A stretch of 22,179 nt of DNA from Chloroflexi bacterium UBA4733 (GTDB taxonomy: Bacteria; Chloroflexota; UBA4733): contig DHIZ01000228.1 in NCBI GenBank assembly GCA_002404055.1, positions 22,350-44,528 on the forward strand. The letters run 5' to 3'. The stretch's first letter is position 1. The number at the start of each line of letters is the position of its first letter. Both the position numbers and the translations under genes were made by a program. Under the pieces are notes generated by a model that ran no database searches, was not told where the DNA came from, and worked only from the letters and a program-made list of their open reading frames with translations. This document shows, one piece after another, positions 1 through 6,850 of the stretch.

Positions 1-179
1 CCCACCTGGAGGGATCCCACCTGCCCCGTCACCGTCCCCCCACCGACTTCGGCAACGACAGTCGAGGGTTGAATGTGCAGCGTACGAACGCTGCCGAGAT
101 AGCCGCGCGTCAGCACAATGGTCACGACATTACCACGCACCGCAGTCACCATGCCGTAGCCGACAAAGCTCCGTACCAA
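1..179 (-). CDS. DUF5666-like protein, 5' part only (runs off the left edge)
   Basis: This minus-strand frame stays open from a TTG at 179 to the window edge, giving 59 codons. A GGGGAG ribosome site lies 6 nt before the TTG; the first ATG is nine codons further in and has no such site. The peptide has alternating beta-strand character with Gly turns (MVTAVRGNVVTIVLTRG at residues 10-26, then LHIQPSTVVAEVGGGTVTG). This is the pattern of the small beta-barrel DUF5666 family of exported proteins. The interrupted gene at 750-1211 has the same layout (GTLTARSKDSVILSIPD), so the two may be paralogues. No signal peptide is visible with this start, which is odd for the family, so the true start or family assignment could differ. 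The function of DUF5666 is not known. Confidence 0.55.
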   Translation of the reverse strand, partial: MVRSFVGYGMVTAVRGNVVTIVLTRGYLGSVRTLHIQPSTVVAEVGGGTVTGQVGSLQV

Positions 180-382
180 GCTCCACTCCCCGCGCCGACC
201 AAACCCCGGCCTTGACGACCCACTGCAGACAGGACCACTCCGACCCCATTTCCGGCCCGGTCAGCCGAAGCGACACCGCCCTTCCGGCGTCGCCGTCACG
301 GCACTGTACGATGCAAATTGTCGCCGCCCTGGGGCCAGTTTTCATTGCCGCCGCGGGGCCACTTCTCAATGCCGAACACACG
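180..382. repeat. Intergenic stretch with an imperfect two-copy direct repeat
   Basis: No convincing gene lies here; open frames on the plus strand are antisense to the minus-strand genes. Two imperfect 20-nt copies with a 24-bp period occupy about 323-342 and 347-366, each reading GCCGCC-N2-GGGGCCA and matching at 16 of 20 positions. They lie just beyond the stop codon of the 383-670 gene. No hairpin followed by a T-run was seen. Confidence 0.35.
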
Positions 383-670
383 TCAACAATCGGCGATCGG
401 CACGGCGCGTACCTGCTCCTGCTCGCGCTCCACCCGCAACGCGGCGCGCAGCCGCGCCTGGCCGGGCCGCTCGGGCCGCGGCGCGTCGAGGGCAAACAGC
501 AGGAGTTGCTCCGCCTTCTCGCCTCGCAAGGCAAAGGTCACGAGCCAGCCGTCTCGCGGATCGTACCAGACATCGTCCGGCGCACGGCTGGCGAGCTGAC
601 CGATGGCGGCGCGATACGGGCGAGAGCGAACAATGGCACGCAAGAGCGCCAGCATGAGGTCGTGCTCCAC
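383..670 (-). CDS. Small hypothetical protein
   Basis: A 95-residue product starting at GTG. I do not recognise the family. The N-terminal part (MEHDLMLALLRAIVRSRPYR) looks helical. The middle (DDVWYDPRDGWLVTFALRGE) looks like a short beta-hairpin unit. The C-terminal part is charged and helical. No membrane segment or signal peptide is seen, so it is probably cytoplasmic. It lies 79 bp downstream of the interrupted DUF5666-like gene on the same strand and could be the third member of that operon. The overlapping frame at 366-710 is almost entirely Arg/Ala and looks like a shadow. The frame is open for a few codons upstream of the GTG, but no better start was found. Confidence 0.5.
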   Translation of the reverse strand: MEHDLMLALLRAIVRSRPYRAAIGQLASRAPDDVWYDPRDGWLVTFALRGEKAEQLLLFALDAPRPERPGQARLRAALRVEREQEQVRAVPIADC

Positions 671-749
671 GCCATACAGGTCGGCACACGGCCGCTGCGA
701 CTCTCTTCAAGGCTTGGTCGTAACCAGCAGTTGCATCCGCGGTTCCATC

Positions 750-1211
750 CTAAGCCAGCCCCATCTGCATCTGGAAGACCGTGACGGCCCAGACGGAAGG
801 CGTCGCCATGTTAGGAGTATCCGCCGTTCCCGTAAAGTAGACCGCGTCACCCACCCGGACGCCCGCTGGTCCATCATAGGTGCCCACTTGGACGCGATCA
901 CCGACCTTCAGCGCCGTCCACGTCGCGTTGCAGCTGTTCCGGCAGATCTCGGTCTGCGCTGTCAACCGCACGCGGAGTGTCGCGGGCAGGGCGTCGGGAA
1001 TACTCAGGATCACGCTGTCTTTGCTTCGCGCCGTCAGCGTCCCCGCCGCAAAGTGCGGTAACTAAGCGTGCGGTCTACCATCCCGTGAAACCACCCCCGC
1101 CTCATTGGCGGCCAGAATAGGAGCCGGGGAGGCCACTTCCACGGCCAAAGTCCCCGAACTCGCCAGAAGTCCGGCTAGTAAGGAGCGACGAGATAGGTGC
1201 AATACTTCCAT
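750..1211 (-). pseudogene. Tat-signal DUF5666-like exported protein, interrupted by one in-frame TAG
   Basis: From the ATG at 1211 the frame encodes a Tat-type signal, MEVLHLSRRSLLAGLLASSG, with the twin arginines in SRRSLL, then about 30 residues up to GRPHA. A TAG follows at 1064-1062. The same frame then continues without shift as LPHFAAGTLTARSKDS and on to a TAG at 750, with beta-rich sequence (LRVRLTAQTEI, ALKVGDRVQVGTYDG, GDAVYFTGTAD) typical of DUF5666/OB-like domains. Both halves make one coherent 153-codon protein, so the TAG is a nonsense mutation, a sequencing error or, less likely, a read-through codon. The C-terminal half holds a CRNSC pair. The start ATG overlaps the stop of the upstream cysteine-rich gene (TGATG), so the two are translationally coupled. 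Function unknown; expected location is outside the membrane. Confidence 0.7.
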
Positions 1212-1627
1212 CACGACACACTCACATACACGAGCCCGCAACTTAGCGGGTTACATCCATTACAGAGGTAGGAGAAGAGGGCCGACGTGATGCAACAAAC
1301 CACCGGACTGTTGCCGGGATTGCAGCATCCTCCAGAAGAAGAGGCGGGGCACGGGCCGCATTCCCAGAGGTTTGCTAGCGTTGACGACGTGACGCCGCAA
1401 TTCGGCGCACTGAACGTGAGTAGGTCACCGCAGCCAGCAGCAGAGGGCAGCCCCGTCTGCAACGTACAGGCGGATGTTCCCGGGCCACAGTTGGGGTAGT
1501 TGGGCCAGCTCGTGAAGTAGGCGTTAGTGCTACACCCCGAAGTGCCGCAGTTGTTGACGGCGCAGCCGCCAACTCCAACGCAATCATCAATGCCGGCGAG
1601 GCCGGAAGTCGCGCTACTGAGACCCAA
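1211..1627 (-). CDS. Cysteine-rich protein (17 Cys in 138 residues), unknown function
   Basis: The TTG start is fixed by an AAAGGAGG ribosome site at 1641-1634, 6 nt upstream; a nearer out-of-frame ATG is only 1 nt from that site, and an in-frame TAG lies eight codons upstream. The product has 17 cysteines spaced through Gly/Ser/Thr/Asn-rich sequence: DDCVGVGGCAVNNCGTSGC near the start, a central SAC...AGC...PNC, and WECGPCP, GGCC, VVCC, LCNGCNPLSC at the end. Very few residues are charged. No signal peptide, lipobox or membrane helix is seen. The spacing fits neither zinc-ribbon nor ferredoxin patterns clearly; a disulfide-dense surface protein or a heavily modified peptide are the alternatives. 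It shares TGATG with the Tat-exported DUF5666-like gene and sits behind a promoter carrying NarL-type operators. I cannot name a family. Confidence 0.7.
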   Translation of the reverse strand: MGLSSATSGLAGIDDCVGVGGCAVNNCGTSGCSTNAYFTSWPNYPNCGPGTSACTLQTGLPSAAGCGDLLTFSAPNCGVTSSTLANLWECGPCPASSSGGCCNPGNSPVVCCITSALFSYLCNGCNPLSCGLVYVSVS

Positions 1628-1779
1628 TGCATGCCTCCTTTGCTGCTATCGTGTCTTCTTATGACTGGCAAGCTACTCCACGAAGACGTGTGGCCCAAGA
1701 TCTCCGACGCTATCCGCAAAGAATCTGTGGGATCGCATCTTTCTTATCAATGTGGCAGGCTGAACTATCAGCAGTGGAA

Positions 1780-1808
1780 ATCATACCGGAAGGACGTCTG
1801 CCTGTCTT
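1780..1808 (-). promoter_or_regulatory. Candidate promoter of the cysteine-rich operon
   Basis: On the minus strand, TATGAT (1785-1780, five of six matches to the -10 consensus) lies 17 bp from AAGACA (1808-1803, four of six to the -35). The weak -35 with a good -10 suits an activator-dependent promoter. A start near 1773 would leave a leader of about 145 nt before the TTG at 1627. Confidence 0.5.
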
Positions 1809-1870
1809 GAGGCTGCGACCCCAATTTGTACTAGGGTCTGGACCCTATGCAGCCTGGGGTTGTGACCCTA
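1808..1870. promoter_or_regulatory. Phased NarL-type 7-2-7 dyads upstream of the cysteine-rich operon
   Basis: A perfect dyad TAGGGTC-TG-GACCCTA occupies 1832-1847. A second, TGGGGTT-GT-GACCCTA, occupies 1855-1870 with two arm mismatches. A third, degenerate one ends in GACCCCA (1808-1823) and abuts the -35. Centres are 23-24 bp apart, about two helical turns. Two 7-bp arms separated by 2 bp is the known geometry of NarL-family sites. The regulator encoded immediately upstream (1906-2586) belongs to that family, so it is the obvious candidate to bind here; this is inference. Confidence 0.55.
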
Positions 1871-1905
1871 CTCCCCGGCCATCATCCCGACAGTTATTGA
1901 CCGCG

Positions 1906-2586
1906 CTAGTCGCGCACGGGATCGCCCGTGGCGCGCGGCAACCCCTGTTCCCAGGCCCAGGCTACGGCGTCGGCCCGGCTATGGCGCTCCAGCTTGGCCA
2001 GGATGCTGCTGATGTGGTTCTCAACGGTCTTGGGGGTGATAGCGAGTTCCTGCGCAATCTGGTCGTTGCTCCGGCTGTGCGCTGCCAGCCGCAACACCTC
2101 CCGCTCCCGCAAGCTCAGCGGCATGGGTCCAGCGGGCTTCCGCTGCGCGAGTTGCTCAACCACGCGCCGGCTGGACCAACCCTGTTCGCCGCGCGCCACA
2201 CCGCGGATGGCATCGGGCAGGCTGATCGCCGCGTCATCTTTCAGGAGGTAACCTGCCGCCCCGCTCTGGAGCAAGCCCCGGACGTACCCCTCGTCGGCGT
2301 GGGCGCTGAAGGCGAGCATTCGCACCGGCGAGTGCGCTGCTCGCAGCCGCCGGGCCACCTCAACCCCGCTCAGCCCGGGCAACTCCACATCAAGCACCAA
2401 CACGTCGGACGCCAGTTCTTGCGCCAGGCGCAGCGCCGCCGCCCCGTCCGCCGCCTCACCGACCACCACGAGGTCCGTCGTCGTCGCCAGGTGGGCGCGG
2501 ATGCCCGCGCGCAGATAAGCATGATCGTCGGCCAGCAGCACCCGGATCGGCGTCGTGGCTTCGCTGTTCGATACGCTGCCGGTCAC
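1906..2586 (-). CDS. NarL/LuxR-family response regulator
   Basis: Cytoplasmic two-component regulator, 226 residues with GTG start. The receiver domain (about 14-130) shows acidic residues D20-D21, the phospho-acceptor D66 in VLVLDVELPG, Ser at 94 where Thr is usual, and K116 in GYLLKDD. A C-terminal LuxR-type helix-turn-helix spans about 157-210 (LSLREREVLRLAAH, then ITPKTVENHISSILAKL). Its start overlaps the kinase stop by 4 nt (GTGA), so the two are translationally coupled and almost certainly partners. The next gene downstream on the same strand is the cysteine-rich protein, separated by about 280 bp that contain 7-2-7 dyads suited to a NarL-type DNA-binding domain. The specific stimulus and target genes cannot be read from the sequence. 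Confidence 0.93.
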   Translation of the reverse strand: MTGSVSNSEATTPIRVLLADDHAYLRAGIRAHLATTTDLVVVGEAADGAAALRLAQELASDVLVLDVELPGLSGVEVARRLRAAHSPVRMLAFSAHADEGYVRGLLQSGAAGYLLKDDAAISLPDAIRGVARGEQGWSSRRVVEQLAQRKPAGPMPLSLREREVLRLAAHSRSNDQIAQELAITPKTVENHISSILAKLERHSRADAVAWAWEQGLPRATGDPVRD

Positions 2587-3899
2587 TCGGCTGTCTCCCT
2601 GTCATCGTTCGGACGCCGTGGGGCAGTCACGCGCAGCAGGGTGCCGGTACCCGGCGTCGACTGGATCTCAAGGCGGCCGCCGATCGCCTCAGCCCGCTCC
2701 GTCGCCCCCAGCAGGCCAAGGTGACCCAGCTCCGTCATTGCGCTCCAGTCCTCCGGCACAGCAAAGCCACAGCCGTCGTCGCGCACCTCCAGCACCAACG
2801 CCTCCACGTCGAGCGTCAGGCGCACCAGGACGGTCCGCGCCCGGGCGTGCTGGAGGACATTCTGCAGCGCCTGTTGGTAGATGCGGTAGAGCGCTACGCC
2901 GACCGGCTCCGGCAAGACCTGGTCGTCCGGCATAAGCTCCAGCCGCACCACCAGGTCCGGCTGTGCCGCTGCCAGCCGGGCGACGTGCGAGCAGATCGCC
3001 TGTGCCAGGCCGTAGTGGACCAGGGTCGGCGGCCGCAACTCCCCGCAGATGGTCCGCAGCGTCTCGATGACCTCGCGGATCTTCTCCGCCGGCGGGCTGG
3101 CCCCCGACCCGCCGGGCATGCCCGCTCCCTCTCGCGCCCCGGTGAGCAGCCGGAACAACACGCCTTCCAGGTCCTGCAAGGGCCCGTCGTGCAGTTCCCG
3201 GGCCAGGTGCAGACGCTCTGCTTCGCGGGCCGCGTGCAGCCGCCGCCGGGCCGCCACCCGACCGGCATGCGCCCGCTTCGCCTCCGTGATGTCCTCGACG
3301 AGCGCAATCGCGAACAGCGGCGCGTCGGCCGCGGCACGCACCAGGGAGGCGGTGAGACGCGCCCACACGACCACCCCGTCCCGGCGCAAGTAGCGTTTCT
3401 CCATCTGTGCCACGTCGCGCGGACCGGCAACGAGCTCCTGGTAGAGCTGCAAGGTCGCTGCCACGTCATCGGGGTGGGTGATGGCCGTGAAGGACAGCCG
3501 CCGCAACTCGTCGCCGGTGTAGCCGAGCATGCCATCGAGCGCCGGGTTCGTCTCGAGCAGCCGACTGTCGGCGGCAAAGAGCGCGATGCCCAACGCCGCC
3601 TGTTCAAAGATAGTCCGGTAGCGGGCCTCACTCGCGCGATGCGCCGTTGCCAGCGCATCGCGCTCGGCCACCACCGCCCGGCGGATCTCCTCCTGGTCAG
3701 CAAGAACGGTCAGGCGCGCCTGCTGATAGAAGCCGGCCGCGAGCGCAGCGAGGAGCGCGGCCACTCGAGGCTGCCGTGTTGGTGGCAGACCGGCAGCCAG
3801 TTCCTCGCCGAGCACCGTGAGCGTAGCTTCCAGGGCAGCGGGTCGCAGGTAATGGAGCCCGGCGACCGCCCCACCGATGGCCTGGGGTTCGATTCGCAA
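2583..3899 (-). CDS. PAS-domain sensor histidine kinase (HisKA_3 type)
   Basis: Partner kinase of the overlapping NarL-type regulator. Residues 1-70 are helical (LRPAALEATLTVLGEEL, ALLAALAAGFYQQA) and of no family I can name. A PAS domain spans about 91-208 (YRTIFEQAALGIALF, GYTGDELRRL, ending VEDITEAKRA). The HisKA_3 dimerisation helix carries H237 in ARELHDGPLQDLEG, and ELRPPTL follows. An HATPase domain shows the N-box QQALQNVLQHARA and the G-box DDGCGF near the C-terminus. No membrane segment is present, so it should be a soluble sensor; no haem- or flavin-binding residue is obvious. The start is a TTG with no clear ribosome site, bounded upstream by a TGA, so the N-terminus could be trimmed or truncated. 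It lies 77 bp downstream of the Uma2 gene. Confidence 0.9.
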   Translation of the reverse strand: MRIEPQAIGGAVAGLHYLRPAALEATLTVLGEELAAGLPPTRQPRVAALLAALAAGFYQQARLTVLADQEEIRRAVVAERDALATAHRASEARYRTIFEQAALGIALFAADSRLLETNPALDGMLGYTGDELRRLSFTAITHPDDVAATLQLYQELVAGPRDVAQMEKRYLRRDGVVVWARLTASLVRAAADAPLFAIALVEDITEAKRAHAGRVAARRRLHAAREAERLHLARELHDGPLQDLEGVLFRLLTGAREGAGMPGGSGASPPAEKIREVIETLRTICGELRPPTLVHYGLAQAICSHVARLAAAQPDLVVRLELMPDDQVLPEPVGVALYRIYQQALQNVLQHARARTVLVRLTLDVEALVLEVRDDGCGFAVPEDWSAMTELGHLGLLGATERAEAIGGRLEIQSTPGTGTLLRVTAPRRPNDDRETAE

Positions 3900-3976
3900 T
3901 GGCCGTGGCGCGGCTGCTCAATCAGGATGCGTTGTTGCAATGGCGGGTGCGTGCTGGCGAGGCCGGTCCCGCGATG

Positions 3977-4597
3977 CTAGCCGAGCGGGTCAGCGAAGAC
4001 CTCAGCGACGGGATAGGAGAAGCCGGGTACGACGTCTTCCCCATCAAGTGCATCGCCGATATTGAGCACGGCGACCGGCCCGACGCTGCGGCCGGCCCGC
4101 CAAACGTCGATCTGTTGTCGACCGGGCCACACCACCCACACCAGGCTCGTGCCGCCATCAAGGTAAGTTCGGGCCTTGGCGGCCACGGCTTCGAACTGTT
4201 GATCGGGGGACGCCACTTCCACGGCCAGGTCGGGAGCAAAAGGAATGGGCTTCTTTTGATCGGCGATCAGCGAGCGTCGCGCCGCACGATAGAACCCCAC
4301 GTCGGGGATCAGCCCGGTCTCAGCTCCCGGGAACCTGTAGACCCCATCAGCCGATGTCACGATGCCCAGCCGGCGCGGGCGCACAAAGGCATAGAGTTCC
4401 GCGAGCACAACGCTAGCGATGGTGGTCGCCTCATTCCCACTACCGGCCACTCGAACAAGAACCCCTTCGACTACTTCGTAGCGGTACCCATCATCGGGCA
4501 AGGTCAGCAGTAGGTCGACCGTGACCGGTCCGTAGCCAGGTACGGCCTCGGCCCAGGGAATCAACAGCGCGGGTGGCTGCTTCAGCACGGGGCTCAT
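3977..4597 (-). CDS. Uma2-family (DUF820) restriction-endonuclease-fold protein
   Basis: A 206-residue protein with ATG start and GGAGG 11 nt upstream. The layout is that of the Uma2/DUF820 family of PD-(D/E)XK-fold proteins common in cyanobacteria and Chloroflexota. It opens with a strand pair around YRYEVVEGVLVRV (E44). The core is LIPDVGFYRAA (D99), then PFAPDLAVEVASP (D123, E127), then a helix with K141 (AAKARTYLDGG) and a closing strand SLVWVVWPGRQQIDVW. These acidic and lysine positions match the predicted nuclease centre. The biological role of the family is unsettled; genes of this kind are scattered and often multicopy. It is divergent from the sulfatase and upstream of the kinase on the same strand. 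Confidence 0.85.
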   Translation of the reverse strand: MSPVLKQPPALLIPWAEAVPGYGPVTVDLLLTLPDDGYRYEVVEGVLVRVAGSGNEATTIASVVLAELYAFVRPRRLGIVTSADGVYRFPGAETGLIPDVGFYRAARRSLIADQKKPIPFAPDLAVEVASPDQQFEAVAAKARTYLDGGTSLVWVVWPGRQQIDVWRAGRSVGPVAVLNIGDALDGEDVVPGFSYPVAEVFADPLG

Positions 4598-4655
4598 GGG
4601 TTCTTTGTCCTCCGTTCAAGCGAGCAGCCCAACCTCCACGCTATGGCACGATAGA

Positions 4656-4685
4656 ATCGTAGCAGTTCAGCAGGAGCAACTTCAA
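4656..4685 (-). promoter_or_regulatory. Candidate promoter for the Uma2 gene with overlapping dyad
   Basis: On the minus strand TTGAAG (4685-4680) and TACGAT (4661-4656) are separated by 18 bp, each matching four of six consensus bases. A 13-bp dyad, ACGAT-AGA-ATCGT, at 4648-4660 overlaps the -10 and could be an operator. It lies in the 120-bp divergent spacer shared with the sulfatase gene, for which I see no convincing promoter. Confidence 0.35.
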
Positions 4686-4717
4686 ATCACCGAGTAGAAA
4701 GACGAGGACCACAGCAA

Positions 4718-6178
4718 GTGGATCATACGAACACCGACCGCCCGTTAAACATCCTCTGGCTGACCAGCGATCAGCACAGCAGCCACGCCCTGGGCTGTTA
4801 CGGCAACCGTGTCGTACAGACGCCCAATCTCGACAGACTGGCGGCAGGCGGCCTCTGCTTCGACCGGCACTTTTGCTCCTACCCCGTGTGCGTGCCGGCA
4901 CGGTTCACCATGATGACGGGCCTCTACCCGCATCACCACGGCGCTTTTGGCAACAACACGCCGTTGCCGCTGCGCACGCGCACCGTCGCGCATCACTTTT
5001 CCCAGGCCGGCTACGTCACTGCCTGGTTGGGCAAGATGCATCCCGTAGACGGCCAGACCCACGGCTTCGACTATTACATGGACATGGGCGCCTATTTCGA
5101 CTACCTCGGGCCGAAGACGCGCACCTTCACCTACGGCATGGGTGCCGAGGACAGCGGCTGCGGCTCGCCATGGATCACGATTCACCGGCCGCCGAGCGAG
5201 AATCGCAGCGCCTGGGTCCCGGCCGACCTGCCCCGCCACAACGACACGCTGGAAGTACGGGAACTGCTGGCGGAGGAGGACCACTTCGAGAGCTTCATCG
5301 CCCGCGAGACGATCCGCTTCCTGGAAACCTACCGCGACGAACCATTCTTCGTGACGGCCAGCTTCCTCAAGCCGCACAACCCCTTTTCGCCGCCCGCGGA
5401 GTATGCAGCGATGTACCGGCCGGAGGACATGCCGCTGCCGGAATGGTCGCCGCAACAACTGGAGCAAGCGCCGCCGCAAGTACGCAACCATCGTTACCCC
5501 GGCGCCGGGACGCCGGAGGGCGACGCCTGGCTGCGTCGCTACATCGCTGCCTATTACGGCAACGTCAGTCACATGGACGCCTGCGCCGGCCGCATTCTTG
5601 ACGCGCTGGACCGCCTCGGGTTGGCCCAGAACACGCTCGTCGTCTATACCACCGACCACGGCGAGATGCTCGGCGAGCACGGCATGCGCGGTAAGTTCTG
5701 CTTCTTCGACGGCTCGGCTCGCCTGCCGTTGATCGCCCGGTTGCCGGGCCGCATCCCTGCCGCTAGCCGCAGTGACGCGCTGGCGGACCAGACCGACTAC
5801 GTGCCGACGTTCCTGGCCATGGCGGGCATCGACCCGGCCAGCCGCAGTCAGCCCTTTGACGGTCGCAGTTTCGCCTCGGCACTGAGCGATCCCGGTCTGC
5901 CCGGCAAGCCCTTCGCCTTCGGCGAGTTCGCCCTGCCCCAGCAGCCTTTTTACATGCTGCGCGATGACCGCTGGAAATATGTCTATTACACGGATTCGAC
6001 AGCGGGACGCGCGGTGGCGAGCGGACAAAAGGCGGCTGCCGAAGAACTGTATGACCCGATCAATGACCCGGCTGAGATGACCAACCTATCCGGCGATCCA
6101 GCCCACATTGGCGTGGCCGCCAGTCAGCGAGAGGCGCTCTTTTCCTTCCTGCAGGGACAGGGTGTTTTGACAACATAG
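4718..6178 (+). CDS. Formylglycine-dependent sulfatase (arylsulfatase/choline-sulfatase type)
   Basis: A 486-residue sulfatase-superfamily hydrolase, GTG start with GAGGA 9 nt upstream. It is predicted to hydrolyse sulfate (or phosphonate) esters. The N-terminal metal motif is LWLTSDQHSSH (D18). The catalytic signature SYPVCVPARFTMMTG places C58 in C-x-P-A-R, the motif in which the cysteine is converted to formylglycine. H73 and neighbours in GLYPHHHG and K119-region LGKMH fit further active-site positions. YTTDHGEMLGEHG in the C-terminal third supplies the Asp-His metal pair. Length is normal for the family. No signal peptide is seen, so it is likely cytoplasmic. No formylglycine-generating enzyme is encoded in the window. 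It converges on the lipoprotein gene with 15 bp between stops. The substrate cannot be fixed from sequence. Confidence 0.92.
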   Translation: MDHTNTDRPLNILWLTSDQHSSHALGCYGNRVVQTPNLDRLAAGGLCFDRHFCSYPVCVPARFTMMTGLYPHHHGAFGNNTPLPLRTRTVAHHFSQAGYVTAWLGKMHPVDGQTHGFDYYMDMGAYFDYLGPKTRTFTYGMGAEDSGCGSPWITIHRPPSENRSAWVPADLPRHNDTLEVRELLAEEDHFESFIARETIRFLETYRDEPFFVTASFLKPHNPFSPPAEYAAMYRPEDMPLPEWSPQQLEQAPPQVRNHRYPGAGTPEGDAWLRRYIAAYYGNVSHMDACAGRILDALDRLGLAQNTLVVYTTDHGEMLGEHGMRGKFCFFDGSARLPLIARLPGRIPAASRSDALADQTDYVPTFLAMAGIDPASRSQPFDGRSFASALSDPGLPGKPFAFGEFALPQQPFYMLRDDRWKYVYYTDSTAGRAVASGQKAAAEELYDPINDPAEMTNLSGDPAHIGVAASQREALFSFLQGQGVLTT

Positions 6179-6193
6179 GCACAGGGCAATCTT

Positions 6194-6850
6194 CTACGAC
6201 AGGTGCAGATTGGCGATCTGTTGCTCCAGATCACCGGCGATCTGCTCCAGGTGGTTGACGGCGCCCGGCGTACCGAAGATGTCGTTGCCGGCAACACGGG
6301 TGTCCACGTCGTGAATCGCGGCTGCCCATTGGCCCACGGTCTGGTGGTAGCGCGCAAGCGCGCCGGCATCGACGTTGGGAGGGGGTGGCAAGCTCGCGAT
6401 GGTCTGGGCAACGCTGGCAGCCTGCTGGTCAACCTGCCGCAACTGGCCGGCTGCGCTTGCCAGATTCAAGTTGCCACTCTGGAATCGTGTGCCGATCGCC
6501 GTGAGACTGCTATCAATCTGCAGTATCTGCTGGGTGCTGGCCAACCACTGCGCGCTGACTGCGGCTCCGGCCGTCGCGGTCATGTCCGGCGTCGCAGTTG
6601 GCGTCGAGGTCGCCGTGGCTTGCGGCGTCGGCGTGTCAGTGGCCGTTGCCGTGACCGCAGGCAAAGGAGTTCGGTCAACTGGGGAGACGAGATCGGACGC
6701 TGACCCGCTTGGCGCCGTCGGTGCGTCTGCTACTTGGATCGACAGAGAACAGGAAGCCAGCAACACCGACCCAGCGACAGCGGTGATGGCAATGAGCCGC
6801 CGGAATGCCGCCGTTGGCGCCGCCACTCCCATTTCCCCTCTGCGTCGCAA
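6194..6850 (-). CDS. Secreted lipoprotein with Thr/Pro-rich linker
   Basis: An exported lipoprotein of about 210-218 residues. A basic start and hydrophobic stretch (RRLIAITAVAGSVLLASC) lead to a lipobox with Cys at residue 34 of the longest form. A low-complexity Thr/Pro/Ala spacer at about 60-95 (TATATDTPTPQATATSTPT) follows, then a helical domain with regularly spaced Gln, Ala and Leu (QILQIDSSLTAIGTRFQSG, LRQVDQQAASVAQTIASL) that is probably an antiparallel coiled bundle. Start choice is uncertain: TTG at 6850, ATG at 6832, or GTG at 6826, the last having AGAGGGG 8 nt before it. No enzymatic motif is seen. A two-component system is divergently encoded 280 bp away and could control it, but no operator was recognised. 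Confidence 0.8.
   Translation of the reverse strand: MRRRGEMGVAAPTAAFRRLIAITAVAGSVLLASCSLSIQVADAPTAPSGSASDLVSPVDRTPLPAVTATATDTPTPQATATSTPTATPDMTATAGAAVSAQWLASTQQILQIDSSLTAIGTRFQSGNLNLASAAGQLRQVDQQAASVAQTIASLPPPPNVDAGALARYHQTVGQWAAAIHDVDTRVAGNDIFGTPGAVNHLEQIAGDLEQQIANLHLS

Noticed and set aside
212..784. Plus-strand open frame of 190 codons
   Set aside because: Antisense to two minus-strand frames with ribosome sites and protein-like composition; no domain seen.
1627..2724. Plus-strand open frame of 365 codons
   Set aside because: It is antisense to the response regulator and kinase, which have full domain signatures; its own translation is rich in Arg, His and Gln with no recognisable fold.
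2721..3980. Plus-strand open frame of 419 codons
   Set aside because: Antisense to the PAS kinase; long antisense frames are expected in GC-rich coding DNA.
4745..6028. Minus-strand open frame of 427 codons
   Set aside because: Complete overlap with the sulfatase, which is clearly the real gene.
6600..6680. Short repeats suggesting a CRISPR or tandem array
   Set aside because: They encode the Thr/Pro/Ala linker of the lipoprotein and have no regular spacer structure.
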